A DNA stretch of 17,768 bases. Origin: an uncultured Campylobacter sp. GTDB taxonomy: Bacteria > Campylobacterota > Campylobacteria > Campylobacterales > Campylobacteraceae. The stretch spans positions 1 through 17,768 of the forward strand of contig NZ_CALIJA010000113.1 of the NCBI RefSeq assembly GCF_938017615.1, given 5' to 3'. The notes below the pieces were generated by a model. The model ran no database searches and was not told where the DNA came from. It saw only the letters and a program-made list of their open reading frames with translations. The translations under genes and the position numbers were made by a program. Positions 1-8,200 of the stretch are shown here, in pieces (within the stretch, counting starts at the first letter, position 1; each line of letters begins with the position of its first letter).

Positions 1-3000
1 AAATCGATGCCCGCAGATTTATCACCAATCAGAGCGGCATCGGCTGCTTGAGACAGGATGATAGCGAAGGTGGCTCCCAAAATTTAGGGCAGATCAATGT
101 TACGGGAAACGTAGAAAGCGACCCGCTTGCCAAAAAAGTCGGCGAAACTAAAAAGAGCGCCAAAACGCTAGAAAAGCAGCAAGTCTCCGACACTAGAGAC
201 CTCGTAAAATATGAAACGGGGGTTAGCGTCGTAGAGGCGGGCAGGATGGGTTCTAGCGGCTACTCGATCCGCGGAGTGGACGAAAACCGCGTCGCCATCA
301 CGATAGACGGACTTCATCAAGCAGAGACTTTAAGCTCGCAAGGTTTTAAAGAGATCTTTGAAGGATATGGAAACTTTAATAACACTAGAAACGGCGTCGA
401 GATGGAAAATGTCAAACAAGCTACTATCACCAAGGGCGCAGACTCGATAAAAGCGGGTTCTGGCGCACTTGGAGGCTCCGTTATGTTCGAGACCAAGGAT
501 GCACGGGATTATTTAATCGATAAAAATTGGTTTTACGGCTTTAAAGCGGGTATTTCTAGCAGAGATAAGGAGAAAATGAGATCTCATACTCTAGCTGCGA
601 AAGTTAATTGGTTTGACTTTTTAGTAATCAGAACAGATAGAAATTCTCACGAGCTTAGAAACTACGGATACGGCACCTACGACGATAGCGTAAGAGGAAG
701 GGAGAGGGAGCAAACTGATCCTTATACCATCAAAAAAGAGAGCACCTTAGTTAAAATATCCTTTCAGCCAAATGATGAAAATAGAATTACCCTCATGAAT
801 GATGATTCTAAAAATAGATCGAAAGGCAACGACTACTCATATACGCTCTATCCAAGATCGATTACTAATCCCGATTTTTTCGAAAGCAAGCTCGGAGAGA
901 GATACACGGACGATCTTAGCAAGAGAGAAAATAGAGGTATCGCTTACGAAAATTTTACCGAAACGCCGCTTTGGGATAGCGTAAAATTCTCATTCTCGAA
1001 TCAAAGAATTAAACAAAGAGCAAGAACGGAAGAGTATTGCAGGGGCGATAATTGCGCAGAGACAAGTAATTCGATCGGACTACAGCCGAAAGGAGCAAAA
1101 GTAGTTGATAAATATGGCAAAGACTTTACTATTGCTATGGAACCGTTGCCAGGAGGAGGTTCCTCTTTTCCGACGCTTACCGACTCGCAAGGTAATAAGT
1201 ATATAAGCTCCTTCGGCGATACTAATATAAACGAATACGGCTTTGATTGCTCTATTTTTGATTGCTCCGGAACGACTAGGCTTTATAAAAAGACATCCGA
1301 TGTCGCAAATACGCCGTATCAAACACTCGATATAGATTTATCCCAAAATTCATACACCACCCCTGACGGAAGATATAAGTTTGATATTACGAAAGAAACG
1401 CATAACGGAAAAACATATAAAAAAGTAACCCAAAACACTTATAATACTGGGACGCAAAAATGGGAAAAGTCTAGCCAAAACGACCAATATAAAACTGTTC
1501 TGCCTAATTCAAAAGGCTATAAAGAAAGAGATTGGAAAGAGAGGGATCTAAATACCGATACGAGGCAGTTTGACTTGGATTTTAGTAAAGATTTTGATCT
1601 TTTTACTACGGAAAATAGCCTTACATATGGATTAAAATATATAAAAACCGATAAATCTATGGTAAATAGAGCAGGCTATGATGCGGCGGATCCTCAGTGG
1701 TGGGCAAATACCTCTCCCGGTGCGGATTGCCAAGACGCCGATAAATGGGATGCGCTAAGATGCCCTAGAACCGATCCGGAAACATCGTTTCTAATACCGG
1801 TCGAAAGCAAAGACGGGGTCTTTCATATAGCGGATGATGTTATAGTAAACGATCTTTTTGATTTCAATCTAGCCTATAGATACGATAGAGTAAGATATAA
1901 ACCCGGCTATGTTCCTGGCAAGACTCCGAAGATCCCTGACGGCATGGTTGAGGGATTATTTATACCGCTTGCTAAAAATCCGCTTCCGGAGCCTAAGTGG
2001 AGCGACTATCCAAATTGGTCGGATTATGTGGCAGCCAGGAACGCATACCTAGCAAAGCAAGCCGAAGTAGATGCGCTAAATGCGACGAATGCCGAGCGAA
2101 ACATAGAGTATATGTCAAAGCCGAAGGAGTATAAAAACAACTCCTACGCTGTGGGTTTAAATTTTAACCCTCTTGAGTTCATAAGAATTCAAACGAAGTA
2201 TTCAAAGGCCTTTAGGGCTCCTACTACAGATGAGCTATATCTTGCGTTTAAGCATCCCGACTTTACGATAAAGCCGAATGTGGATCTAAGACCCGAAATA
2301 GCTAAAACCAAAGAGGTAGCCGTTACCTTTCATAGCGAAAGTCAGAGTTATATTACGATTAGTAGATTCAAAACGGACTATCAAGACTTCTTAGATCTGG
2401 AATATCAAGGCACCAAAAGGGTAAATACGAACGCAAATAGCGCGCTTGATTTCGATATGTATCAAAACGTAAATAGACAAAGAGCCAAGGTAAACGGCAT
2501 AGAGATAAGCTCTAAATTTAACCTAAGCGATATCTCCGATAGTCTGGGCGGATTTTATGTAGGATATAAATTTACGAAACAAAAGGGAAAAATTTTAACC
2601 GATGATGACGGTTTAGTGCCGATGAATGCGATACAGCCAAAAACTTCGGTATATAACGTGGGCTATGCCGAGAAAAATGACAAATTCGGAGTTGATATAT
2701 ATCTTACTACCGTATCGGCTAAAAAGCCCGAAGATACCTACAATATGTTTTGGAAAAACGAGAGGCAAAGCGGAGATCCTATAAACGGGCACCAGGTGAC
2801 CGATTACAGAGCGCACTGGTTAAGCTCCAGCTACAAAGTGCTAGACCTGGTGGCATACACCAAGCCTACTAAAAATTTAACCTTCAGATTCGGCTGCTAC
2901 AACATAACCGACGAAAAATATCTAACCTGGGAATCGGCTAGATCGGTAAGGTCTTTCGGCACCACGAATATGGTCCGCAAATCAGATAGTCTGGGCATCA

Positions 3001-3056
3001 ACCGCTTCTACGCTCCGGGGCGAAATTTTAAGCTAACCTTCGAACTTACCTTGTAA
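1..3056 (+). CDS. TonB-dependent haemoglobin/haemoglobin-haptoglobin receptor (HmbR/Hgp type), 5' partial
   Basis: Outer-membrane beta-barrel that would take haem or iron from host haemoglobin-type proteins and import it with TonB-ExbB-ExbD energy. Counting from the first candidate start (TTG at 48) there are 1002 residues, the usual size of Haemophilus Hgp receptors. A TonB-box-like stretch (GQINVTG) lies near residue 15. The plug domain (about 25-155) carries the strongly conserved IRGVDENRVAITIDGLHQAE and GSGALGGSVMFETKDARDYL. The FRAP box typical of haem/haemoglobin receptors is at 722-725, followed by a TFKHPDF-like segment. The C-terminus has NRFYAPGRNFKL. Extracellular loops hold cysteine pairs C331/C336, C401/C406 and C561/C572. 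No signal peptide is visible, and the frame stays open leftwards to base 3, so the real start lies outside the window; the TTG at 48 is not credible. The family assignment is firm; the exact ligand is inferred. Confidence 0.9.
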   Translation, partial: IDARRFITNQSGIGCLRQDDSEGGSQNLGQINVTGNVESDPLAKKVGETKKSAKTLEKQQVSDTRDLVKYETGVSVVEAGRMGSSGYSIRGVDENRVAITIDGLHQAETLSSQGFKEIFEGYGNFNNTRNGVEMENVKQATITKGADSIKAGSGALGGSVMFETKDARDYLIDKNWFYGFKAGISSRDKEKMRSHTLAAKVNWFDFLVIRTDRNSHELRNYGYGTYDDSVRGREREQTDPYTIKKESTLVKISFQPNDENRITLMNDDSKNRSKGNDYSYTLYPRSITNPDFFESKLGERYTDDLSKRENRGIAYENFTETPLWDSVKFSFSNQRIKQRARTEEYCRGDNCAETSNSIGLQPKGAKVVDKYGKDFTIAMEPLPGGGSSFPTLTDSQGNKYISSFGDTNINEYGFDCSIFDCSGTTRLYKKTSDVANTPYQTLDIDLSQNSYTTPDGRYKFDITKETHNGKTYKKVTQNTYNTGTQKWEKSSQNDQYKTVLPNSKGYKERDWKERDLNTDTRQFDLDFSKDFDLFTTENSLTYGLKYIKTDKSMVNRAGYDAADPQWWANTSPGADCQDADKWDALRCPRTDPETSFLIPVESKDGVFHIADDVIVNDLFDFNLAYRYDRVRYKPGYVPGKTPKIPDGMVEGLFIPLAKNPLPEPKWSDYPNWSDYVAARNAYLAKQAEVDALNATNAERNIEYMSKPKEYKNNSYAVGLNFNPLEFIRIQTKYSKAFRAPTTDELYLAFKHPDFTIKPNVDLRPEIAKTKEVAVTFHSESQSYITISRFKTDYQDFLDLEYQGTKRVNTNANSALDFDMYQNVNRQRAKVNGIEISSKFNLSDISDSLGGFYVGYKFTKQKGKILTDDDGLVPMNAIQPKTSVYNVGYAEKNDKFGVDIYLTTVSAKKPEDTYNMFWKNERQSGDPINGHQVTDYRAHWLSSSYKVLDLVAYTKPTKNLTFRFGCYNITDEKYLTWESARSVRSFGTTNMVRKSDSLGINRFYAPGRNFKLTFELTL

Positions 3057-3066
3057 ATTTCAATAG

Positions 3067-3101
3067 AATTTGGACTAAATTTAATATCTAGTCCAAATTT
3101 T
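3067..3101 (+). terminator. Rho-independent-type terminator of the haemoglobin receptor gene
   Basis: A perfect 11-bp inverted repeat (AATTTGGACTA and TAGTCCAAATT) with an 11-nt loop begins 10 bases after the receptor stop codon and ends in a short T run. The stem is A+T-rich but well placed. Confidence 0.65.
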
Positions 3102-3742
3102 GATCTTTAAAATTTTTAAACGGCTCGGTAAAACCGCAACTACTTTTTGGGTATATAAACAAGAGCGCCGCTTATCAAATCTCTCGACTGCTTTCTAGAT
3201 CGGCAAAAGTTTATATAAAAAGAGTGAGTTAAATTTTATCCTGCGGCGATCTAGCGAAAAATTTATAGAATTTTATAAAACGCGTAACCGCACAAATGCC
3301 GCTGCACTTTCGGTATAGAAATTTTATCACTAGCTGCGGCTTGCTAACTATGCGATATCCTATAATTTTGTGATGTTTTTAAATTTTAAAATTTTACGTA
3401 GCGTGGCAGACCAAAGGCTCCTGTCTGTGATGACATCAGCTTCGTAATTTTGCAATGACGCCCACGATCTCTTTCAAAATCAAGATAGCGAATTTTTAAT
3501 TTTAACTGCGGTCTATATGAAGCCTTTAGCTCGCGGAATTTCTCCGTTGCTAACGTATAAGGCTCCGATCCCCGTAGCACTATTTCGCGCAATGTAGTTT
3601 TAAAAAATTTTATTTAAATAATCCAGACTACTTAGCCGCCGAAAAACGAGTGATAAAAACCAAGCGCGGGCTCCAGTTAAAATTGCACGGAATTTAAAAT
3701 ATTATAAGATTTTGAAAATTTGTAGAATTAAAATTTAACGAT
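3102..3742. other. Gene-free interval with decayed repeat-like sequence
   Basis: No open frame here looks like a real gene. The longest, on the minus strand at 3386-3592 (68 codons), has composition typical of translated intergenic repeats: its last part reads RGRHCKITKL and SSQTGAFGLPRY, a style I recall from dispersed noncoding repeats in many bacterial genomes. An imperfect inverted repeat spans 3243-3340. No tRNA or known RNA fold was recognised. Confidence 0.5.
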
Positions 3743-3772
3743 AAATTTGACCGAACGGGTCGGTCAAATTTT
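3743..3772 (-). terminator. Terminator downstream of ppa
   Basis: A perfect 12-bp inverted repeat (AAATTTGACCGA and TCGGTCAAATTT) with a 5-nt loop starts about 35 bases beyond the ppa stop codon. It has A/T-rich flanks on both sides, so it could work in both directions. It is the strongest hairpin in the window. Confidence 0.75.
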
Positions 3773-3806
3773 GATTAAATTTTCGCGCCGAGTACGCAAA
3801 AATGTA

Positions 3807-4325
3807 TTATTTATAAGCCTTAATCGCTTTGTCTAGGATTTTCTCGGCCTCCGCGGCGCTTGCAAAATCCTTCACTTTGACCCATTTATTTGGCTCTAAA
3901 AGCTTGTAGGTTTCGAAGAAATTTTTGATCTTATCCAGCGTAGCTTTAGGCAGATCGGCGACCCCTTTGATGCCGTCATATCGCGGATCGATCTTGCTAA
4001 CCGGCACGGCAAGCAGCTTCTCGTCCATGCCGCTTTCGTCCTCCATCATCAAAACGCCGATTAGACGGCACGGGATCACGCTACCGGCGACAAGCGGGTA
4101 TTCGTTCAGCACCAAAACATCCGCAGGATCGCCGTCGTCAGCCAAGGTATTGGGCACGAAGCCGTAGTTTGCGGGGTAAAACATCGCGCCGTATAGTACG
4201 CGATCTACGCAGAGCGCGCCGCTTGCTTTGTCGATCTCGTATTTGATATTCGAGCCGTAAGGGATCTCGATTACCGCGTTGATTTTATCGGGGTTTGAGC
4301 CCACTTTTATCTTTGAAAGATCCAT
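3807..4325 (-). CDS. ppa: Inorganic pyrophosphatase, family I
   Basis: Cytoplasmic Mg-dependent enzyme that hydrolyses pyrophosphate to two phosphates, pulling biosynthetic reactions such as tRNA charging and polymer synthesis forward. It is 172 residues long, normal for the bacterial hexameric form. The signature DDGDPADV is at 63-70. The active-site set can be followed through the protein: E20, K28, E30, R42, Y54, D64, D66, D69, D96, D101, K103, Y140 and K141. AAAGGA lies a few bases before the ATG. The gene is 9 bases downstream of the BOF gene and is probably co-transcribed with it; a strong hairpin follows. In C. jejuni, as I recall, ppa lies directly next to adk; here one gene has come between them. 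Confidence 0.97.
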   Translation of the reverse strand: MDLSKIKVGSNPDKINAVIEIPYGSNIKYEIDKASGALCVDRVLYGAMFYPANYGFVPNTLADDGDPADVLVLNEYPLVAGSVIPCRLIGVLMMEDESGMDEKLLAVPVSKIDPRYDGIKGVADLPKATLDKIKNFFETYKLLEPNKWVKVKDFASAAEAEKILDKAIKAYK

Positions 4326-4334
4326 AGTTTTCCT

Positions 4335-4691
4335 TTATTTAGAATTTAAAATTTTGATATTTTTCACGTCTATCGTCGTTTTAGTAAAATCTTTGTCGAT
4401 CTCGCCGCTAATTCGCACGAGCGTATTTTCATCCACGCTCACGCCGCGCCAAACGTCATCGTCGATCTCAACCTCGATGCTATCGCCGTTTTGATCCACA
4501 AATCTATAATGCTCGTATTTGAGTTGAGATTTTATCTTGCCGTCGATTACGACAGAAGAATCATCTCTTAATTTAAGCGCTTCTTTGACGCTTAACGGCT
4601 GAGTTTGCGCCGCGGAGCCGCTTGGCACAAACCCGCCCGCGCCGAATGCAGCCGCACATAAAGCCATGCTAAGTAAAAATTTTCTAACCAT
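4335..4691 (-). CDS. Periplasmic OB-fold protein of the BOF (YgiW/YdeI) family
   Basis: Small exported protein of 118 residues. The signal peptide has a basic start (MVRK) and a hydrophobic core, and cleavage is likely after A18, leaving GGF at the mature N-terminus as in E. coli YgiW. The body matches the BOF pattern: an LKLRDD stretch, then VVIDGKI, a tyrosine/phenylalanine strand, VEIDDDVWRGV, and near the end ISGEIDKDFTKTTIDVKNI. Family members in enterics are linked to stress tolerance and to binding small ligands or cationic compounds; the function in Campylobacter is not established. The start has AAGGAT just upstream. It is the first gene of a probable two-gene unit with ppa (9-base gap), an unusual partner for a cytoplasmic pyrophosphatase. 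Confidence 0.85.
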   Translation of the reverse strand: MVRKFLLSMALCAAAFGAGGFVPSGSAAQTQPLSVKEALKLRDDSSVVIDGKIKSQLKYEHYRFVDQNGDSIEVEIDDDVWRGVSVDENTLVRISGEIDKDFTKTTIDVKNIKILNSK

Positions 4692-4845
4692 ATCTATCCT
4701 TAAATTTTAATCTCTGTATCCGCAAACAGATCTGAAATTTCATCAATTTAAGAGCTGCTTGCATTTGATGCTCGCATTTAAATTTACACAGCGAGTTATT
4801 TAAATTTACGCTTGAAATTTGGCTATCTAGCGCGACGGCAAGCTA

Positions 4846-4890
4846 TAAATTTAAAGGCGCACTCGTACTAAAAAGCGCATCTTAAATTTA
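4846..4890 (-). terminator. Possible terminator after adk
   Basis: An imperfect inverted repeat pairs TAAATTTAA plus GCGC on each arm with a 3-nt internal mismatch and a 14-nt loop, 18 bases after the adk stop codon. AAATTTA words are common in this genome, so chance pairing is possible. The rest of the 217-base gap (4692-4908) should also contain the promoter of the BOF-ppa unit, which I could not place with confidence. Confidence 0.35.
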
Positions 4891-4908
4891 AGCCGCCATC
4901 CAAGCGCG

Positions 4909-5490
4909 CTAGCCTAATTTTTCGATCTGCGCGGCGATTATAGCGTTTATGTCCGCTACGATCTCCTCGACCGTGCGCTCGCCGTTTACGCTGTAAAATA
5001 CGCCTGCGTCGCCGTAAAATTTACGGATATCCTCGATCGGCTCTGAAAATACCGCCATGCGGTTTTTAAAGACCTCCTCGTTATCGTCTGCTCCGCGAGC
5101 GCGTCCTAAAACACGCTCCTTGGCGACCTCCTCGCTAACGCATACCTCGATTACCGCGCTAAGATTTACATCATCGTCGCCTCGCAGCACCTCGTCTAGT
5201 TTATTCATCTGCTCGACGCTTCTTGGATAGCCGTCGATGATGATGAAGTCTTTAGGCGAGCTCTTAATTGCGCTAACGATAGCATTTACGACGATATCAA
5301 GCGGCACGAGATTGCCTTTAGAGATGAAGCCATCTATCTGTTTGCCCAGAGCGCTGCCGCTTGCTACCTCGGCGCGTAGCAGATCGCCCGTGGAGTAGTG
5401 CTCGATGCTTTGATTCATCTGAGCAATCATGCTCGCATCGGTCGTTTTGCCGCTACCGGGAGCGCCGATGATTAGAAAAAGGCTTTTCAT
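4909..5490 (-). CDS. adk: Adenylate kinase, short-LID form
   Basis: Catalyses ATP + AMP to 2 ADP in the cytoplasm, setting the adenylate energy charge. It has 193 residues. The P-loop GAPGSGKT is at 9-16, STGDLLRAE forms the AMP-binding segment (about 33-41), DGYPRS replaces the more usual DGFPR (about 86-91), and LGRARG plus FKNRM mark the LID and catalytic arginines. The LID is short and lacks the four-cysteine zinc site of Gram-positive enzymes, as in other campylobacters. The start codon overlaps the aspS stop codon by four bases (ATGA), indicating translational coupling in an aspS-adk operon. The N-terminal signature leaves little doubt. Confidence 0.97.
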   Translation of the reverse strand: MKSLFLIIGAPGSGKTTDASMIAQMNQSIEHYSTGDLLRAEVASGSALGKQIDGFISKGNLVPLDIVVNAIVSAIKSSPKDFIIIDGYPRSVEQMNKLDEVLRGDDDVNLSAVIEVCVSEEVAKERVLGRARGADDNEEVFKNRMAVFSEPIEDIRKFYGDAGVFYSVNGERTVEEIVADINAIIAAQIEKLG

Positions 5491-7241
5491 TTTTGCTCCT
5501 TCTTATGAAGCCTAAGACCTAGCTCGCGAAGCTGCTCGTCTGTAACGACGCTAGGAGCTTTGGTGAGCGGACACTGCGCGCGCTGCGTTTTAGGAAACGC
5601 GATAACCTCGCGGATACTGCTTGAGCCGGTAACCAGCATCATCAGCCTATCAAAGCCGATCGCGATACCTCCGTGCGGAGGCGCGCCGAAGCTTAGCGCA
5701 TCAAGCAGGAAGCCGAATTTCTCCCTCTGCTCCGCAGGCTCGATCTTAAGCAGCCTAAAGACCTTTTCTTGAATGTCCGCCTTGTGGATCCTGATGCTGC
5801 CGCCGCCAAGCTCGATGCCGTTTAGCACGACGTCGTAGGCAATCGAGGTAATATCCTCTAAATCAGGCTCGTCGGGATTGTTCGGCATAGTGAAAGGATG
5901 GTGCATCGCGGAGTAGCTGCCGTCGTCGTTTTGCTCAAACATAGGGAAATTTACGACCCACAAAAACTCAAGCTTGTTCGGATCTATGAGACCAAGCTCG
6001 TTTGCGAGGAAAATTCTAAATCTGCCCATATAATCAAGCACGATTTTCTTTTTGCCCGCGCCGAAAAATACGACGTCGCCGACCTTTAGCTCGCAGCGCT
6101 TGATAAGCTCGTCCAGCTCGCTTTTTTCAAAGAATTTTACCAGCGGCCCCTTTAGACCGTCCTCTTTTACTTGAATGAATGCTAGGCCCTGCGCGCCGAA
6201 TTTTTTCACGTATTCCTCAAAGCCTTGCATCTGCCGCTTGCTAAATTTCAGATCGCCGCCCTCGACTTTGAGCGCTTTTACGCGGTTAGCCTTGCGGTCT
6301 TTAGCTAAATTTGAAAAAATTTCGTTGCTCGATTTTTCAAAAATATCGGCTACGTCGATGAAAGGCATATCGTAGCGCAGATCGGGTTTGTCGCTGCCGT
6401 AAAGCTCCATCGCGTCCTTATACTCCATATGTCTAAAAGGGGTGACGATCTCGCGGCCGCAGGATTTGAAAATGTCCTTTAAAACCTCCTCGGCTACGCT
6501 CATTACGTCGTATTGAGTGTTGAAGCTCATCTCGATATCGATCTGCGTAAATTCCGGCTGGCGGTCGGCGCGCAGGTCTTCGTCGCGGAAACAGCGCGCG
6601 ATCTGGAAGTATTTATCAAAGCCCGAGCACATCAAAAGCTGTTTGAAAAGCTGCGGACTTTGCGGAAGCGCGTAGAAGCTGCCCGGATAGACGCGGCTAG
6701 GCACCAGATAATCCCTAGCGCCCTCAGGCGTCGCGCGCGTTAAGATCGGCGTTTCGACCTCTACAAAGCCCAGCCTATCGAGCGCGTTTCGCGCGGCGAT
6801 CGCAGCCTTCGAGCGCATCTTAAATTTATCGAAGCTTCCGTCGGCGCGCAGATCCAAAAAGCGGTATTTCAGCTTCGTTTCTTCATTGACGCTTTTATCG
6901 CCGATTACGAAAGGAAGCGGCTTGCTTGGATTTTCGATCTGTAGGTCTTCTACCACGACTTCGATGTCGCCGGTTTTTAAATTTGGATTTTCCAGCCCCT
7001 CACCGCGAGCTCGGATCTTGCCGACGGCTTTTAGGACAAATTCGTTTCGTACTTCGTTTGCAATTTCATACGCTTTTTTGCTATCTTTTGGATCGCACAC
7101 GAGCTGAAGCAGGCCGCTTCGGTCGCGCAAATCTATAAAAATAACGCCGCCGTGGTCGCGATAAGAATTTACCCATCCGCACACGGTTACACTTTTGCCG
7201 ATATCGTTTTTACTCAAATCGGCGCAATAATGACTTCGCAA
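5487..7241 (-). CDS. aspS: Aspartyl-tRNA synthetase (probably non-discriminating Asp/Asn), TTG start
   Basis: Class II aminoacyl-tRNA synthetase. The product is 584 residues: an N-terminal OB anticodon-binding domain (about 1-100), motif 2 with FRDEDLRADRQPEFTQ around R219, the bacterial GAD insertion (about 280-420) and motif 3 GIAIGFDRL with R532. The frame is open to 7274, but I choose the TTG at 7241. It gives the conserved start (M)RSHYC, AAGGAG lies 5 bases upstream (7252-7247), and the upstream extension overlaps a TATACT -10 element. In Helicobacter and Campylobacter this enzyme is known or thought to charge both tRNA-Asp and tRNA-Asn, with GatCAB amidating the latter; whether it does here is inferred from lineage. 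The gene is divergent from nadK and overlaps adk by four bases. Confidence 0.96.
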   Translation of the reverse strand: MRSHYCADLSKNDIGKSVTVCGWVNSYRDHGGVIFIDLRDRSGLLQLVCDPKDSKKAYEIANEVRNEFVLKAVGKIRARGEGLENPNLKTGDIEVVVEDLQIENPSKPLPFVIGDKSVNEETKLKYRFLDLRADGSFDKFKMRSKAAIAARNALDRLGFVEVETPILTRATPEGARDYLVPSRVYPGSFYALPQSPQLFKQLLMCSGFDKYFQIARCFRDEDLRADRQPEFTQIDIEMSFNTQYDVMSVAEEVLKDIFKSCGREIVTPFRHMEYKDAMELYGSDKPDLRYDMPFIDVADIFEKSSNEIFSNLAKDRKANRVKALKVEGGDLKFSKRQMQGFEEYVKKFGAQGLAFIQVKEDGLKGPLVKFFEKSELDELIKRCELKVGDVVFFGAGKKKIVLDYMGRFRIFLANELGLIDPNKLEFLWVVNFPMFEQNDDGSYSAMHHPFTMPNNPDEPDLEDITSIAYDVVLNGIELGGGSIRIHKADIQEKVFRLLKIEPAEQREKFGFLLDALSFGAPPHGGIAIGFDRLMMLVTGSSSIREVIAFPKTQRAQCPLTKAPSVVTDEQLRELGLRLHKKEQK

Positions 7242-7273
7242 ATTTACTCCTTTAAAATTATTTGTAAAACGCA

Positions 7274-7318
7274 AGTATAGTTAAATTTTGCTTTTACAAA
7301 GCTAATTTTTTATAAAAT
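7274..7318. promoter_or_regulatory. Divergent aspS and nadK promoter elements
   Basis: On the minus strand TATACT at 7279-7274 fits a sigma70 -10 for aspS, with transcription starting near 7266. On the plus strand TATAAAAT at 7311-7318 fits a -10 for nadK. Its predicted start site falls on or next to the nadK ATG at 7325, and no Shine-Dalgarno sequence is visible there, so nadK mRNA may be leaderless or nearly so. Confidence 0.5.
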
Positions 7319-7324
7319 AAAACT

Positions 7325-8200
7325 ATGGAAAACAAAATTCATAAAAACCTTAAATTCGCGGGGCTAATAGCCAAAAAATCAGAAGAGATTCGCCCCGTCG
7401 TGGAGCAAATTTGCGAAATTTTAAAAGCGCAAGGTATTGAGCTTTTGCTTGAAGAGGACGGAGCAGAATTTTTCGGCCTTAAGCCGCATACGCTTGCAGA
7501 AATTTTAAAAAAGACCAATTTTTTAATTAGCCTCGGCGGAGATGGCACGCTCATCGGGCTTGCGAGGCTGCTAAGCGACAAAAACGCTTTTATCCTCGGT
7601 ATCAACGCGGGCACTCTCGGGTTTTTAACGGACGTACAGCCGAGCGAATTCGCAAAATTTTTAAAGGAATTTTTGCGCGGCGAATACGAGATCGAGCGCC
7701 CGTTTTTACTCGAAGTGATACTGGAAAACGGCGGCGGTAAAATCGTCCGCAAGACCGCATTTAACGACGTCGTAATCACCCGCAGCCGCATCTCTTCAAT
7801 GGCGAAGATCGACGCATTTTTAAATAGAAAATATTTCAACACCTACTACGGCGACGGCGTGATCGTAAGCTCCGCCGTGGGCTCGACCGCGTATAATATG
7901 AGCGCGAACGGATCTATCGTCTATCCGCTGTGCGACGTGTTTTGCGTCACGCCGATCTGCTCGCACAGCCTGACGCAGCGGCCTTTGATCCTTCCAAAAG
8001 AGTATCTTGCAAGCTTCAAAAACGCCGGAAGCTCCGAAGTTAGCGTCGTCATCGATGGACAAGACGTTTTTGATATGGCGGAATTTAGCAGCGTAAGCGT
8101 TAAAATTTCACACGCCAAGGTAAATTTAATAAAACGCAGAAGCTACGATTATTTCGACGTTTTAAAAGCCAAACTCAGATGGGGGCACGGCGGATGCTAG
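7325..8200 (+). CDS. nadK: NAD kinase
   Basis: Phosphorylates NAD to NADP in the cytoplasm, the only route to NADP. It has 291 residues. The GGDGT motif is at 71-75, inside the run FLISLGGDGTLIGLAR. The second motif (FNDVVI, about 140-145) supplies the NAD-contacting Asn-Asp pair. The glycine/serine-rich segment VGSTAYNMSANGSIVYP precedes the beta-sandwich C-terminal half. The ATG at 7325 fits the family N-terminus; no ribosome-binding site precedes it. The coding region ends 6 bases after the start chosen for recN (ATGCTAG arrangement), so the two are translationally coupled. In C. jejuni the same pair is annotated ppnK-recN, as I recall. Confidence 0.96.
   Translation: MENKIHKNLKFAGLIAKKSEEIRPVVEQICEILKAQGIELLLEEDGAEFFGLKPHTLAEILKKTNFLISLGGDGTLIGLARLLSDKNAFILGINAGTLGFLTDVQPSEFAKFLKEFLRGEYEIERPFLLEVILENGGGKIVRKTAFNDVVITRSRISSMAKIDAFLNRKYFNTYYGDGVIVSSAVGSTAYNMSANGSIVYPLCDVFCVTPICSHSLTQRPLILPKEYLASFKNAGSSEVSVVIDGQDVFDMAEFSSVSVKISHAKVNLIKRRSYDYFDVLKAKLRWGHGGC

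Noticed and set aside
3386..3592. 68-codon minus-strand ORF in the gap after the haemoglobin receptor
   Set aside because: Composition looks like translated noncoding repeat, with no ribosome-binding site noticed and no recognisable domain; treated as repeat-like sequence.
3102..3742. tRNA or other stable RNA gene in the 640-base gap
   Set aside because: No cloverleaf arms, T-loop consensus or known RNA signature seen on either strand.
7339..7842. 167-codon minus-strand ORF inside nadK
   Set aside because: Fully antisense to a well-conserved gene; Ser/Pro/Phe-rich shadow translation.
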